Shown: positions 51,577-60,022 of the stretch, piece by piece
Numbering within the stretch: the stretch's first letter is position 1
Layout: every line of letters starts with the position of its first letter
Assembly (NCBI GenBank): GCA_021324305.1
Contig: JAJPJI010000020.1
Coordinates: 62,001 to 126,000 of the forward strand
Length of the DNA stretch: 64,000 nt
Reading direction: 5' to 3'
From: Gammaproteobacteria bacterium
GTDB taxonomy: Bacteria; Pseudomonadota; Gammaproteobacteria; DSM-16500
Program-made: the position numbers and the translations under genes
The notes under the pieces: generated by a model
Database searches by the model: none
Told to the model about the DNA's origin: nothing
The model's input: only the letters and a program-made list of their open reading frames with translations

Positions 51577-51865
51577 CGTGTCTTCTCATTATGCAGGTGG
51601 ATATTGAACATGTATTTCAAATGGCATGACGGAAATGCCGGACGCAAGGCATTCATGATCTCATGTAGTTTAGGCGCAGATTTGTTTCGGCACAATAGCA
51701 TAAAGCGATATCGAATTTCACCCTCTCGTCCGGTGAATTGGACTGGTATATCATTAGCAAGCCATTTATCATGCAGATTGGATTTGTTATAAAACTGCCA
51801 GTTATCAGCATCAACTAATGAATATACATTCATCAAGATTTGATCAAACGGAGGCTTTTCATTTT

Positions 51866-52657
51866 ATGAAAATCTTAATGTGCCGCCCAGATTATTATGG
51901 CATCAAATATGAAATTAACCCATGGATGAGCATCAGTCATACAGTAGATCATCAGGCTGCTCTCAATCAATGGGAAGCTCTTTACAAAACCATTCTGAGT
52001 TGCGGCGCGCATGTCGATCTTGTCACACCCGTTGATGGCTGGCCAGATATGGTTTTTACCGCTAATGCAGGATTATTTTTCCACAGCAAGATCGTCTTGC
52101 CGCATTTCAAGCATAAAGAGCGTCAAGGCGAACTGCCGTTTTTTAAGGCATGGTTCAAACAAGCAGGCTTTGCATTCTGGAATGACATCACTTCTGAAAC
52201 ACCTTATTTTGAAGGTGCAGGCGATGCATTATTGGCTGGAAATACATTGTTCGCAGGTTATGGATTTAGAACGGACCGGAAATTTTATGAGGAAGCCGGA
52301 TATTTATCCAGGAGCAAGGTCATATTGTGTGAATTGTCTGACCCTTATTTTTATCACATTGATACATGCTTTTGCCCTATTAATGACAAACTCGCAATCT
52401 GGTATCCAGATGCTTTCACCCAGAAGACTCAGCAACGAATGACAAATGAAATTGAGTTAATTCCCGTTGCGATCAACGAGGCAAAACGTTTTGCCTGTAA
52501 CGCTGTCGTGTTAGGCAAAAACATTATATTGCCATCCGGCTGTCCGCAGATATCATCCGAATTGCAAAAACGCGGCCTGGAGGTTCATGCCTGTGATATG
52601 GATGAATTTTTAAAAGCTGGCGGCGCATGCAAATGTTTGACATTGCGCATAGGTTAA
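51866..52657 (+). CDS. Dimethylarginine dimethylaminohydrolase / arginine-deiminase-like enzyme
   Basis: 263 residues of the guanidine-modifying (amidinotransferase) superfamily. Substrate-binding Asp61 in PDMVFTANAG, Glu117 in FEGAGDAL, catalytic H164 in YHIDTCFCPI, and nucleophile C257 in GGACKCLTLRI. All key residues are present. The start is ATG 51866, preceded by GGAGG at 51850-51854; an earlier ATG (51818) adds 16 residues without family match. Substrate could be methylarginine, arginine or a related guanidine. The next gene is an M20 peptidase 36 bases downstream, so both may act in amino-acid salvage. Confidence 0.85.
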   Translation: MKILMCRPDYYGIKYEINPWMSISHTVDHQAALNQWEALYKTILSCGAHVDLVTPVDGWPDMVFTANAGLFFHSKIVLPHFKHKERQGELPFFKAWFKQAGFAFWNDITSETPYFEGAGDALLAGNTLFAGYGFRTDRKFYEEAGYLSRSKVILCELSDPYFYHIDTCFCPINDKLAIWYPDAFTQKTQQRMTNEIELIPVAINEAKRFACNAVVLGKNIILPSGCPQISSELQKRGLEVHACDMDEFLKAGGACKCLTLRIG

Positions 52658-52693
52658 TTTTAATCATCAATGACTTTCTAGAAGGAGTGATGC

Positions 52694-54094
52694 GTGCAAC
52701 AAAAAATGAATTACATCAATCAGCTTTGGAATGACAGCATAACACCAACCCTAATGGAATATATAAAAATTCCAAACAAGTCGCCGCAATTTGACAAGGA
52801 CTGGCGTCAGCACGGTTATATGGATCAGGCTGTTGCTCTGATAGCTAACTGGTGCAAACAACATGCTGTCGATAACATGAAACTGGAAGTTATAAAACTC
52901 GAAGACAGAACACCTGTTATCTTCATTGATATTCCTGGCAGCAATGATGACACCATTTTACTATACGGCCATTTAGACAAACAGCCAGAAATGACTGGCT
53001 GGGATTCTGACTTGCATCCATGGAAGCCGGTTTTGCGAGGCGATCGTCTGTACGGGCGTGGCTCAGCTGATGATGGTTATGCTGCATTTGCCTCACTGGC
53101 AGCAATTAAATCACTACGCGATCAACAAATCCCTCACGCACGCTGTGTTATCCTGATTGAAGCCTGCGAAGAAAGCGGCAGCCTTGATTTGCCTTTCTAC
53201 ATTGATGCCTTGGAAAGCCGCATCGGAAAACCGAGTCTTGTCATATGCCTCGATTCCGGCTGCGGTAATTACGAACAATTGTGGGTGACCACCTCTTTAC
53301 GCGGCCTGGTTGGCGGTACATTAAGCATAGATGTATTAAAGCAAGGTGTTCATTCTGGATCAGGAAGCGGTATTGTCCCCTCTTGTTTCCGTATCTTGCG
53401 GCAATTAATCACTCGTATTGAAAATGAAATGACAGGAGACATCATTTTACAGGACCTGCATGTTGATATACCGGCACAACGAATACACCAGGCAGAACAC
53501 GCAGCAACAGTGTTAGGTAAATCCGTCTTCGAAGACTTGCCATTTCTGCCATCGGTACAGCCTGAGTCAACTTCTGTGTCTGAGTTGATCCTGAGACGCA
53601 CCTGGAAACCTGCGCTCTCGGTTATTGGCATTGATGGAATGCCAGCGATTGAAAATGCCGGCAACGTAACACTGCCATCGCTGTCGGTGAAATTATCAAT
53701 GCGATTACCTCCCACGTGCAGCGCAGACAAGGCAGCCGAATCCTTGAAGACTATTCTGGAAAAAAATCCACCCAATCAGGCAAAAGTCCGTTACGAAATC
53801 AGTGATTGCGGTTCCGGCTGGAATGCACCGGCTGAACAACCCTGGTTAGCAGAGTCTGTCAAACATGCTTCACGGGATTTTTTTGGCAAGGAAGCTGTTT
53901 ACCTTGGTGAAGGCGGCTCCATTCCTTTCATGGGCATGCTTGGCAAAAAATTTCCCCAGGCACAGTTTCTGATTACAGGTGTCCTGGGCCCTGAATCAAA
54001 CGCCCATGGTCCAAATGAATTTCTGCATATCCCAACCGGTAAAAAACTAACAGCCTGCGTTGCTCAAGTCATAGCTGATCATTTTCGCAGGTAG
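52694..54094 (+). CDS. M20-family zinc peptidase (dipeptidase/carboxypeptidase type)
   Basis: 466 residues of the ArgE/DapE/CPG2-like M20 family. Metal and catalytic residues: H93 and D95 in YGHLDKQP, D127 in GRGSADDGYA, E159-E160 in EACEESGS, plus DSGC further on and the HGPNEF motif near the C-terminus. Starts with GTG at 52694 with AAGGAG 6 bases upstream; the nearby ATG (52706) is too far from that site. No signal peptide, so cytoplasmic. Probably cleaves dipeptides or deacylates an amino acid; the substrate cannot be told. Confidence 0.9.
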   Translation: MQQKMNYINQLWNDSITPTLMEYIKIPNKSPQFDKDWRQHGYMDQAVALIANWCKQHAVDNMKLEVIKLEDRTPVIFIDIPGSNDDTILLYGHLDKQPEMTGWDSDLHPWKPVLRGDRLYGRGSADDGYAAFASLAAIKSLRDQQIPHARCVILIEACEESGSLDLPFYIDALESRIGKPSLVICLDSGCGNYEQLWVTTSLRGLVGGTLSIDVLKQGVHSGSGSGIVPSCFRILRQLITRIENEMTGDIILQDLHVDIPAQRIHQAEHAATVLGKSVFEDLPFLPSVQPESTSVSELILRRTWKPALSVIGIDGMPAIENAGNVTLPSLSVKLSMRLPPTCSADKAAESLKTILEKNPPNQAKVRYEISDCGSGWNAPAEQPWLAESVKHASRDFFGKEAVYLGEGGSIPFMGMLGKKFPQAQFLITGVLGPESNAHGPNEFLHIPTGKKLTACVAQVIADHFRR

Positions 54095-54245
54095 AATGCG
54101 TTCCAGGGGTGGCATCTTCGGATGCTACTCCTGCTATGCATCTGTAACTCATTGTATTGATTGTCAAAAAATTGTTAACTTGCAGACTCTTACCCCATGG
54201 AGTACCTTTATTAATATAGGCAGAAAAAAGCAGGGGTTGAAATAT

Positions 54246-54692
54246 ATGGAAAATACAATCACTTGGCTTTTAATAGCTGACGCAAGTAAGGCCAGGATTT
54301 TTTCACTGCATAAGGCTCGCTTCATTCAAGATCAAAAACCCGATAATCTGCATCTGATTGGCGAATACTCACATAACCAAAGCCGCCAAAAAGGTTCCGA
54401 TCTTGTCACTGATAGAATGGGAATGTATGGTTCAGGAAATTTTTCAGAATCAACGCCGCCAAAAGTTCACGAAGCCGAGGTATTCGCGCATCAATTAATG
54501 GAGCACCTCGATAACGGACGCAAGGATGGGGTCTACCGGGACTTGATACTGATCGCACCGCCGGCTTTTATGGGGATTTTGCATAAATCCATGCCGCATG
54601 GGATCCAGAAACTGGTCAGCCAGAATATTGAAAAGGATTATACACAATCCCAGGGGCATGAGCTGGCACGGAATTTAATTTCTCATTTTTAA
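54246..54692 (+). CDS. Host-attachment-protein family (baeRF-like)
   Basis: 148 residues. The opening TWLLIADASKARIFSL, with a later SEVFAHQL-type helix (AEVFAHQLMEHLDNG) and LILIAPPAFMGILHK, matches the family annotated as required for attachment to host cells, whose fold is that of bacterial/archaeal eRF1-related domains (baeRF). Family names reflect a plant-associated phenotype; a ribosome-associated role is also possible. Start is ATG 54246 with AGGGG upstream; a 50-codon longer frame gives low-quality sequence. Confidence 0.85.
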   Translation: MENTITWLLIADASKARIFSLHKARFIQDQKPDNLHLIGEYSHNQSRQKGSDLVTDRMGMYGSGNFSESTPPKVHEAEVFAHQLMEHLDNGRKDGVYRDLILIAPPAFMGILHKSMPHGIQKLVSQNIEKDYTQSQGHELARNLISHF

Positions 54693-54759
54693 AATGTGCA
54701 AGTAAACCCACACAAGCATCGTCAATTCATGTATTTTTCAGAATGACGCCGCCTTTACC

Positions 54760-55638
54760 TTATGCCTGCAAGCGCGTCTTTCGATACGACTGGTTAACAA
54801 GATAGACACCCACAATCGCAAGTAATCCGCCCATTAACGATGTCCCTACGGGTGTCTCGCCCAACCAGATCCATCCCAGTAATGTGGCTACAAATGGTGT
54901 GAAATACAGAAAACTCATCGCTCGCGATGCGGGTATTTCTGCCAAGGCGTATCCCCAGGCCATATAAGCAATTGCCGCAGGAAATACACCCAGATAAGCA
55001 ACCGTCAGCGTTGATGACAGAGAGGCGTGTTGTAAGTCATGTTGTAAATTTGGAACATAGATTGAGAGAAAGATAGCAGCGCCCCATATGATATATGTCG
55101 TGGCTTCAATCGCATGATATTTTTTTAAAAACGGTTTTTGTAATATGGAATATAATCCGCCAGCCAGTGTTGCAATCAAAATATACGCAATACTGTCATC
55201 CCATTTAAAACCGCTTCTTTCACCGATGGTAATTAACGCCACACCCAGAATACTGACAATAAAGCCTGACACTCGCCATATGTCGAGGCGCTCACCCAGA
55301 AAAACAATCGCAAACATGACAGTGATTATCGGTGACTGACTGATAATGAAACTCGCCATCCCCGATGAAATGGATAATTCTCCATAATTCAGAGTGATAT
55401 TGTAAACGCCTATACCAAACGCCCCCACACACATTAAAGCGCATACATCCAGTATCTTCATCGTGCTGCGATTTGACATGTTAAAATAAACGAATCCCAT
55501 ACAAATTGATGCGATCAGGAAGCGTAATAACGCCAATCCCTCGGGAGAGTAACCCTTCAAGCCCGCACGTATTCCAACGAATGCGGAGGCCCATAGGAAA
55601 ATGGCAATTGCAATGGCAAATCTAGATTTGTATGACAT
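54760..55638 (-). CDS. EamA-type drug/metabolite permease
   Basis: Inner-membrane transporter of the DMT superfamily. 292 residues, ten predicted membrane helices made of two EamA repeats (first near 5-135, second near 145-285). Typical features: FLWASAFVGIRAGLKGYSPEGLALLRFL at the start (family pattern) and the WLGETP motif near the end. Substrate unknown. Convergent with the host-attachment-family gene. Confidence 0.88.
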   Translation of the reverse strand: MSYKSRFAIAIAIFLWASAFVGIRAGLKGYSPEGLALLRFLIASICMGFVYFNMSNRSTMKILDVCALMCVGAFGIGVYNITLNYGELSISSGMASFIISQSPIITVMFAIVFLGERLDIWRVSGFIVSILGVALITIGERSGFKWDDSIAYILIATLAGGLYSILQKPFLKKYHAIEATTYIIWGAAIFLSIYVPNLQHDLQHASLSSTLTVAYLGVFPAAIAYMAWGYALAEIPASRAMSFLYFTPFVATLLGWIWLGETPVGTSLMGGLLAIVGVYLVNQSYRKTRLQA

Positions 55639-55659
55639 ATTTGATTTTATAAATTTTAA

Positions 55660-56454
55660 TTATTTCAACTTTTGATAATTGAGAAGAAACTTTTCCACCT
55701 CATCCGCTGGTAATGGTTCTGAAAAATAGTTCCCTTGTACAATATTACATTCTTGCGCCAATAGCTTCTTCAATTGAAAAAGCGTCTCCACTCCTTCCGC
55801 CACTATCTGCAGATTCAATTTTGCAGCAAGCACGATCAGGGACTGCACGATTTTGGCATCATTACTATTATGATTAATATTTTCTATGAATGTCTTATCC
55901 AACTTGATCCTGTCAGCCGGAATCGTCTGCAAATCCTTGATGCCTATATTGCCGGTACCAAAATCATCCAGCGAGATAAGTATACCAAGGTTTTTCAGCC
56001 GATGAATCATTTGTATCGTCAATTCATCGTCTTCGTGAATGACAAGATTTTCATTCAATTCCAACTCAAGAAATGTCGGATCTAGCTGTGTTTCCTGAAG
56101 TATTTCAATAACAAAATCAACGAAATTTTTTTGCTTGATATGCTGGCCAGAAACATTGACTGCCACATGAACCTGAGTTAATCCCTTTTGCTGCCAGGCT
56201 TTGATTTGATTGCAGGCTTTTCGCAATACCCATTCACCAATTAATATGATTAATTCACTTTTTTCAGCAGCATGGATGAATTCATCTGGCATTAACAATC
56301 CTCTTTGAGGATGCATCCAGCGGATTAATGCCTCCACGCCTTCAAAATTCAAAGTTACAAGGTTATATTGCGGTTGGTAATAAAGAATCAATTCATCATT
56401 CTTGATTGCGTTACGCAACTCGGTTTCCAGAGTTTCATCATTGACTTCACTCAT
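55660..56454 (-). CDS. Stand-alone EAL domain protein, predicted c-di-GMP phosphodiesterase
   Basis: 264 residues, almost all EAL domain, with no GGDEF, PAS or membrane segment. Conserved metal and catalytic residues are present: E41 in the EALIRW signature, N100, E132 and E135 in ELNE (the usual ExTE has Thr where Asn134 sits), D163-D164 in DDFGTG, K184 in IKLDKTF, and E220/E223 in AEGVET. It should be able to hydrolyse c-di-GMP unless loop changes (TGNIGIKDL in place of TGYSSLSYL) impair it. It lies 22 bases upstream of the DMT permease. Confidence 0.9.
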   Translation of the reverse strand: MSEVNDETLETELRNAIKNDELILYYQPQYNLVTLNFEGVEALIRWMHPQRGLLMPDEFIHAAEKSELIILIGEWVLRKACNQIKAWQQKGLTQVHVAVNVSGQHIKQKNFVDFVIEILQETQLDPTFLELELNENLVIHEDDELTIQMIHRLKNLGILISLDDFGTGNIGIKDLQTIPADRIKLDKTFIENINHNSNDAKIVQSLIVLAAKLNLQIVAEGVETLFQLKKLLAQECNIVQGNYFSEPLPADEVEKFLLNYQKLK

Positions 56455-56641
56455 ACTTTACCTGAACCTGATTGAGGTTAACTAATTATTAACAACCTGC
56501 TTCGTCAAGGCAAATCGCGCGCCTTACTGTCTTAGTTTGATATCCGCATCCTAAGTATAGGATAAATATGGGGTGAAAAATATGAAAAGTTTGGAAAAAA
56601 ATCAGGACCTGGAAAGTAAGCGAACGAAAAGAGTTAAGAAT

Positions 56642-56677
56642 AAAAAAAGCAAACCCGAGCTGAATCGGGTTTGCTTT
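56642..56677 (-). terminator. Intrinsic terminator of the 82-residue secreted-protein gene
   Basis: On the minus strand a 13-bp stem (AAAGCAAACCCGA / TCGGGTTTGCTTT, loop of 6) ends in a run of seven Ts. It lies about 25 bases after the stop codon. Confidence 0.88.
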
Positions 56678-56703
56678 CTGTTTCATGCCTTCCCGGAAGT
56701 CGA

Positions 56704-56952
56704 TTAATAATCATCATCGCCTGTTGCTGTATCCGGGCTTCCCTGGTCAGAGCTGCCTGAGCTGCTGCTATTATCACTGCCCATGCTGTTGTCACTGCCT
56801 TGTGATGTTCCGCTGCCGTTCTGGGTACTCGTACTATCAGATGAAGGTGCTTGCATTGACGAACCATTATCAGCCATGGCAGGTGCGACATATGCTAATG
56901 ATGCGGCTGTCAAGCCTGTCATAGCTAATATCGCGAATGACTTCATTCTCAT
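56704..56952 (-). CDS. Small secreted Ser/Gly/Asp-rich protein, 82 residues
   Basis: An N-terminal signal peptide (MRMKSFAILAMTGLTAASLA, cleavage after APAMA, about residue 27) is followed by 55 residues of low-complexity Ser, Gly, Asp, Asn and Gln ending in TATGDDDY. There are no cysteines and no recognisable domain. AGGAGAGG lies 6 bases before the ATG, and a strong terminator follows, so it is a real monocistronic gene. The acidic disordered product would sit in the periplasm or outside. Function unknown; a surface, calcium-binding or stress role is only speculation. Confidence 0.78.
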   Translation of the reverse strand: MRMKSFAILAMTGLTAASLAYVAPAMADNGSSMQAPSSDSTSTQNGSGTSQGSDNSMGSDNSSSSGSSDQGSPDTATGDDDY

Positions 56953-57200
56953 GATCCTCTCCTATTGATTATATAAAAGTAAACGAATTGCATTATAATT
57001 TAATACTAAACTGCCTTGTTTTCTATACTTTTTTAACCTAAAACCGAATTCAATACAACTGCTTGAACACCTGATCCTATCACAACCATTTCAGTGCAAG
57101 CGCATGAAAACTGTTGCAAACAAATCCACAACGCCCAATCACAGCCAGATTGCGAAATGATTTACTTAACAATAGAAGAAGTTAGGGTTAAAGTGATTAA

Positions 57201-57230
57201 TTGACTTTCAGTATTTGGTTTTGCTATAAA
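57201..57230 (+). promoter_or_regulatory. Promoter of the MFS transporter with a 220-base leader
   Basis: TTGACT (57201-57206) and TATAAA (57225-57230) are 18 bases apart, and TGC before TATAAA makes an extended -10. Transcription would begin near 57237, leaving a leader of about 220 bases. The leader contains a hairpin CCCAT / ATGGG at its very 5' end (57236-57252) and a second CTTAAG / CTTAAG (57261-57278). The rest of the 503-base gap (56953-57200) shows nothing recognisable. Confidence 0.65.
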
Positions 57231-57455
57231 GATTTCCCATAGAAAACATGGGTAACCATGCTTAAGGAAAATCTTAAGGGTATATATGGTAGCCTGGGTC
57301 ACAAAACGAGCTGTTCGAGAATTGCATTCCGGATAAATCTAGAATTGAATCGCAGCTGTAAATTGTTGCCTGAAGCGGAGAAACCAACAAAATCTCTCCA
57401 ATATATACAATGCGTTAGGACTAATTTTAACTGTTAACTGAAGGAAAACCATTTC

Positions 57456-58820
57456 ATGATGGCAAACAACCGTAGTATGAAGATTTCCTTTCTCCAGTCA
57501 GGCTATCCCTGGCTGATCGTTTGTTGTGGAATGCTATTTTACTGCTATAACTACTTCCTCCGTGTCTCCCCCAGTGTAATGCAAAATGAGTTAACCCAAG
57601 CCTTTCATATCACCGCAACCCAGTTTGGAACCCTGGCTGGCTTTTATTATTGGGCCTATACCCCAATGCAGATACCAGCAGGTATGATTTATGACAAATT
57701 TGGTGTCCGCTTTGTATTATGTGCCGCAGTTCTTTTGGCTGTCGCGGGCTTGAGTGTATTTATTTCAGCACATGATTATTCCGTTGCTGGCTATGGCCGC
57801 TTCATGATTGGCCTTGGAACAGCTTTCGCCTATATTGGAACCCTCAAACTCGCTTCCATCTGGCTGCCAGCCAATCGTTTTGCGACAGTGGCAGGATTAA
57901 CTACAGCAATTGGCATGACGTCCGGCGCGCTGGCTCAAAAATACCTGACCAAGGTAGTTGAAGCCATTGGTTATCAGGAAGCTTTACGTTCAGCATTGAT
58001 CGCCGGCATTATCCTGAGCGCAATCGTCATTATTCTTGTCAGAAACCGCCCCAAAGATCTCAATAATGCGGCAGCCAATGAAATGCAAACACCTATCAAC
58101 ATTGGACAATTACTAAGCGCCTTGCGCCTGATTTTCACCAATGGTCAAATGTGGCTAATCGGTATTATCGGCTGTTTATTGTATCTTCCATCATCCGTGT
58201 TTCTTGATTTGTGGGGTATCCCCTACCTCAAAGCGGTTTATCAGCTGACACCTGATCAGGCTGTGCAAATTTCCAGTTACACATTCTATGGATGGATTAT
58301 TTCCGGTCCAATCATCGGCATGCTTTCAGACAAGATCAAGCGTCGCCGCATGCCATTAACTGTAACCGGTTTTTTTGCTGCTGTTTTACTCTGTGTCGTG
58401 TTTTATGTCCCTGGACTCACTCTTTCTGGGCTCTATACCATCTTTTTCATGATTGGATTTTGCTGCGGCGCTCACCCACTGTGCTTCGCTCTAGGCAAGG
58501 AAAGCAATCCCATTCAAATCTCTGGGACCGCTGTTGCAGTCACCAATATGCTGATCATGGCCGGTGGCGCGATATTCCAGCCTGTCGTTGGAAAATTGCT
58601 GGATTTGCATACCACCAGTTCAGTTGGTGCAAATGGGCTGCCTGTTTACACAGCTAGTGACTATACGTTTGCGCTTAGTGTCATCCCGCTGGGTGTTGCA
58701 TTAGGTATCTTTCTTTCCGTTTTCCTCAAGGAAACCTATTGCGAATCACAAGCTGGTGAAGCTGACGAACGTATATTCAAGCCTGTTATACTGACACCAG
58801 AAGTTGAAGCTGCAAAATAA
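57456..58820 (+). CDS. MFS transporter
   Basis: Inner-membrane secondary transporter, 454 residues, twelve predicted helices. N-half signature: YCYNYFLRVSPSVMQNEL and the loop 2-3 motif GMIYDKFGVR (equivalent to GxxxDRxGRR). The central loop is at about 205-230, and a second GMLSDKIKRRRMP motif lies in the C-half. AAGGA lies 12 bases before the ATG; the ATG two bases before codon 2 (MMAN) makes the exact start ambiguous. This family is common in Legionellales, where related members import amino acids or sugar phosphates. The substrate cannot be inferred. Confidence 0.88.
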   Translation: MMANNRSMKISFLQSGYPWLIVCCGMLFYCYNYFLRVSPSVMQNELTQAFHITATQFGTLAGFYYWAYTPMQIPAGMIYDKFGVRFVLCAAVLLAVAGLSVFISAHDYSVAGYGRFMIGLGTAFAYIGTLKLASIWLPANRFATVAGLTTAIGMTSGALAQKYLTKVVEAIGYQEALRSALIAGIILSAIVIILVRNRPKDLNNAAANEMQTPINIGQLLSALRLIFTNGQMWLIGIIGCLLYLPSSVFLDLWGIPYLKAVYQLTPDQAVQISSYTFYGWIISGPIIGMLSDKIKRRRMPLTVTGFFAAVLLCVVFYVPGLTLSGLYTIFFMIGFCCGAHPLCFALGKESNPIQISGTAVAVTNMLIMAGGAIFQPVVGKLLDLHTTSSVGANGLPVYTASDYTFALSVIPLGVALGIFLSVFLKETYCESQAGEADERIFKPVILTPEVEAAK

Positions 58821-58835
58821 ACATCTATTATTCAA

Positions 58836-58866
58836 ACCCCGGAATACAATACCGGGGTTTTGTTTG
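58836..58866 (+). terminator. Intrinsic terminator of the MFS gene
   Basis: Nine-bp stem AAACCCCGG / CCGGGGTTT with a 9-base loop, followed by TGTTT. Sixteen bases after the stop. Confidence 0.85.
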
Positions 58867-58975
58867 CCGTCATGTCTCGCCTGCCAAATAAACCTTCTTG
58901 TTAGTTTGCAAATAATGCCCTGTCGTTTATCTCGGATTGTACCGTGAAATATCAGCAGATCGACCTGCCATGCTC

Positions 58976-59005
58976 TTGACATTATTATTCCGTCCCTTCT
59001 ACACT
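58976..59005 (+). promoter_or_regulatory. Promoter of the zinc-ribbon / NUDIX / TGS1-like operon
   Basis: TTGACA (58976-58981) and TACACT (59000-59005) are separated by 18 bases. Transcription near 59012 would give a leader of about 100 bases holding the alternative hairpins described for 59044-59113. Confidence 0.6.
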
Positions 59006-59043
59006 TCACTCACAATAAAAATGATGTGATTTGGTAAGTCTCG

Positions 59044-59113
59044 ATCCCTCCGGTACCATTTCTTCAGCATCATTTTGTCGAGGGATACCCGGTATTAACT
59101 TACGAGGTATCCC
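59044..59113 (+). promoter_or_regulatory. Leader with two mutually exclusive hairpins over a ribosome site
   Basis: GGGATACC (59082-59089) can pair with GGTATCCC (59106-59113), which takes in part of the GAGG ribosome site (59104-59107) and ends at the base before the ATG. Alternatively GAGGGAT (59080-59086) pairs with the upstream ATCCCTC (59044-59050), which frees the ribosome site. The shared segment cannot do both. Confidence 0.5.
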
Positions 59114-60022
59114 ATGAACGCTGTATTGCAACACTTTTCCACTCATCTCCTTTTAAATGTGAATGATTACCCCGGCGGTGTTGCCATCTGGGGTGCCTTA
59201 CCTGCTGTATTTGACACGTCTTGTGAGGGTTTTGATCACGGGGTGCATGTTCATGCACGGCTCGAAATGACGTCTAAAAAGTCGATAGATGCGACTTATC
59301 AAGTAGTGGAAACCATTTGTGCCAATGACGTTTTTAAAATCGATGAAACTGCCGCGGTCCACTTCTCCATGGCTTCAATTTTTACGAATCCCATTATATC
59401 TCTGGACTGTGCAAAATGTAGCCGTCCTATCACTTCCCTTGGTTTTGCCGCTGTATTGCCTGCTTATGAACATCCATGTCAGTATTGCGGTCATGTGAAT
59501 GCCACACCCATCGCCTGTGTGATAAACCCTATTATGGCATTAAAAGAGCGATTAGGAGATGCTTCTGTGCAGCGTCCTGCAGTTGTGCCTGATCGTATGA
59601 TTAATATCGAATTGGCCGATTACCCAGGCGGTGTACAAATTTGGGGATCCAATCCTTCAATCCTCTGGACTGCGCACCGTTTGGAAGAAAGTGCGATTCA
59701 TGTCCATGCCTATAATCATGAAGGCAAGCGCGTGGTCGATAATACTTTCGGTCGTGTTACGCTTGCTGGACAGGAATTAGATATCGACATGATTCGCGTT
59801 TTGCAAATTCAACAAGCATTGCCTGGATTGTTAGCCCAAATCACAACGGTTTACTGCCCTGAGTGCGGCATTTCGCAATTTGATCAAGGTCAACAGGCAG
59901 TGATTGCCCATACCGACCGAACATGTTTGCAATGTCACTGCGATTTTACCCAGCCACCAGTCATCAGTAACCCGGTTTGGCAGCAACTAAAATCAACTTT
60001 TGAGAATTTTAGCCATGAATGA
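59114..60022 (+). CDS. Duplicated zinc-ribbon protein with YPGGVxIWG repeats
   Basis: 302 residues, soluble, no signal peptide. The protein is an internal duplication. Each half has a YPGGV(A/Q)IWG motif (19-27 and 170-178), then HVHA (44-47 and 196-199), then a two-CxxC zinc ribbon: C99/C102 with C122/C125, and C248/C251 with C271/C274. The zinc sites are intact in both halves. I do not recognise the family. The first of three overlapping genes, with a leader that can hide its ribosome site. A nucleic-acid or substrate-recognition role for the TGS1-like partner is an inference from context. Confidence 0.82.
   Translation: MNAVLQHFSTHLLLNVNDYPGGVAIWGALPAVFDTSCEGFDHGVHVHARLEMTSKKSIDATYQVVETICANDVFKIDETAAVHFSMASIFTNPIISLDCAKCSRPITSLGFAAVLPAYEHPCQYCGHVNATPIACVINPIMALKERLGDASVQRPAVVPDRMINIELADYPGGVQIWGSNPSILWTAHRLEESAIHVHAYNHEGKRVVDNTFGRVTLAGQELDIDMIRVLQIQQALPGLLAQITTVYCPECGISQFDQGQQAVIAHTDRTCLQCHCDFTQPPVISNPVWQQLKSTFENFSHE

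Noticed and set aside
51471..51836. 121-residue minus-strand open frame upstream of the L,D-transpeptidase
   Set aside because: Overlaps the start of the transpeptidase by 106 bases in another frame, has no ribosome site, and leaves only 29 bases to the divergent DDAH-like gene. The N-terminal half reads somewhat protein-like, so a small or broken gene at 51577-51836 cannot be excluded.
57261..57278. CTTAAG-N6-CTTAAG as a third PmrA box
   Set aside because: The TTAA cores are 12 bases apart instead of 11, and the site lies downstream of a better promoter, inside the predicted leader; it is more likely an RNA hairpin.
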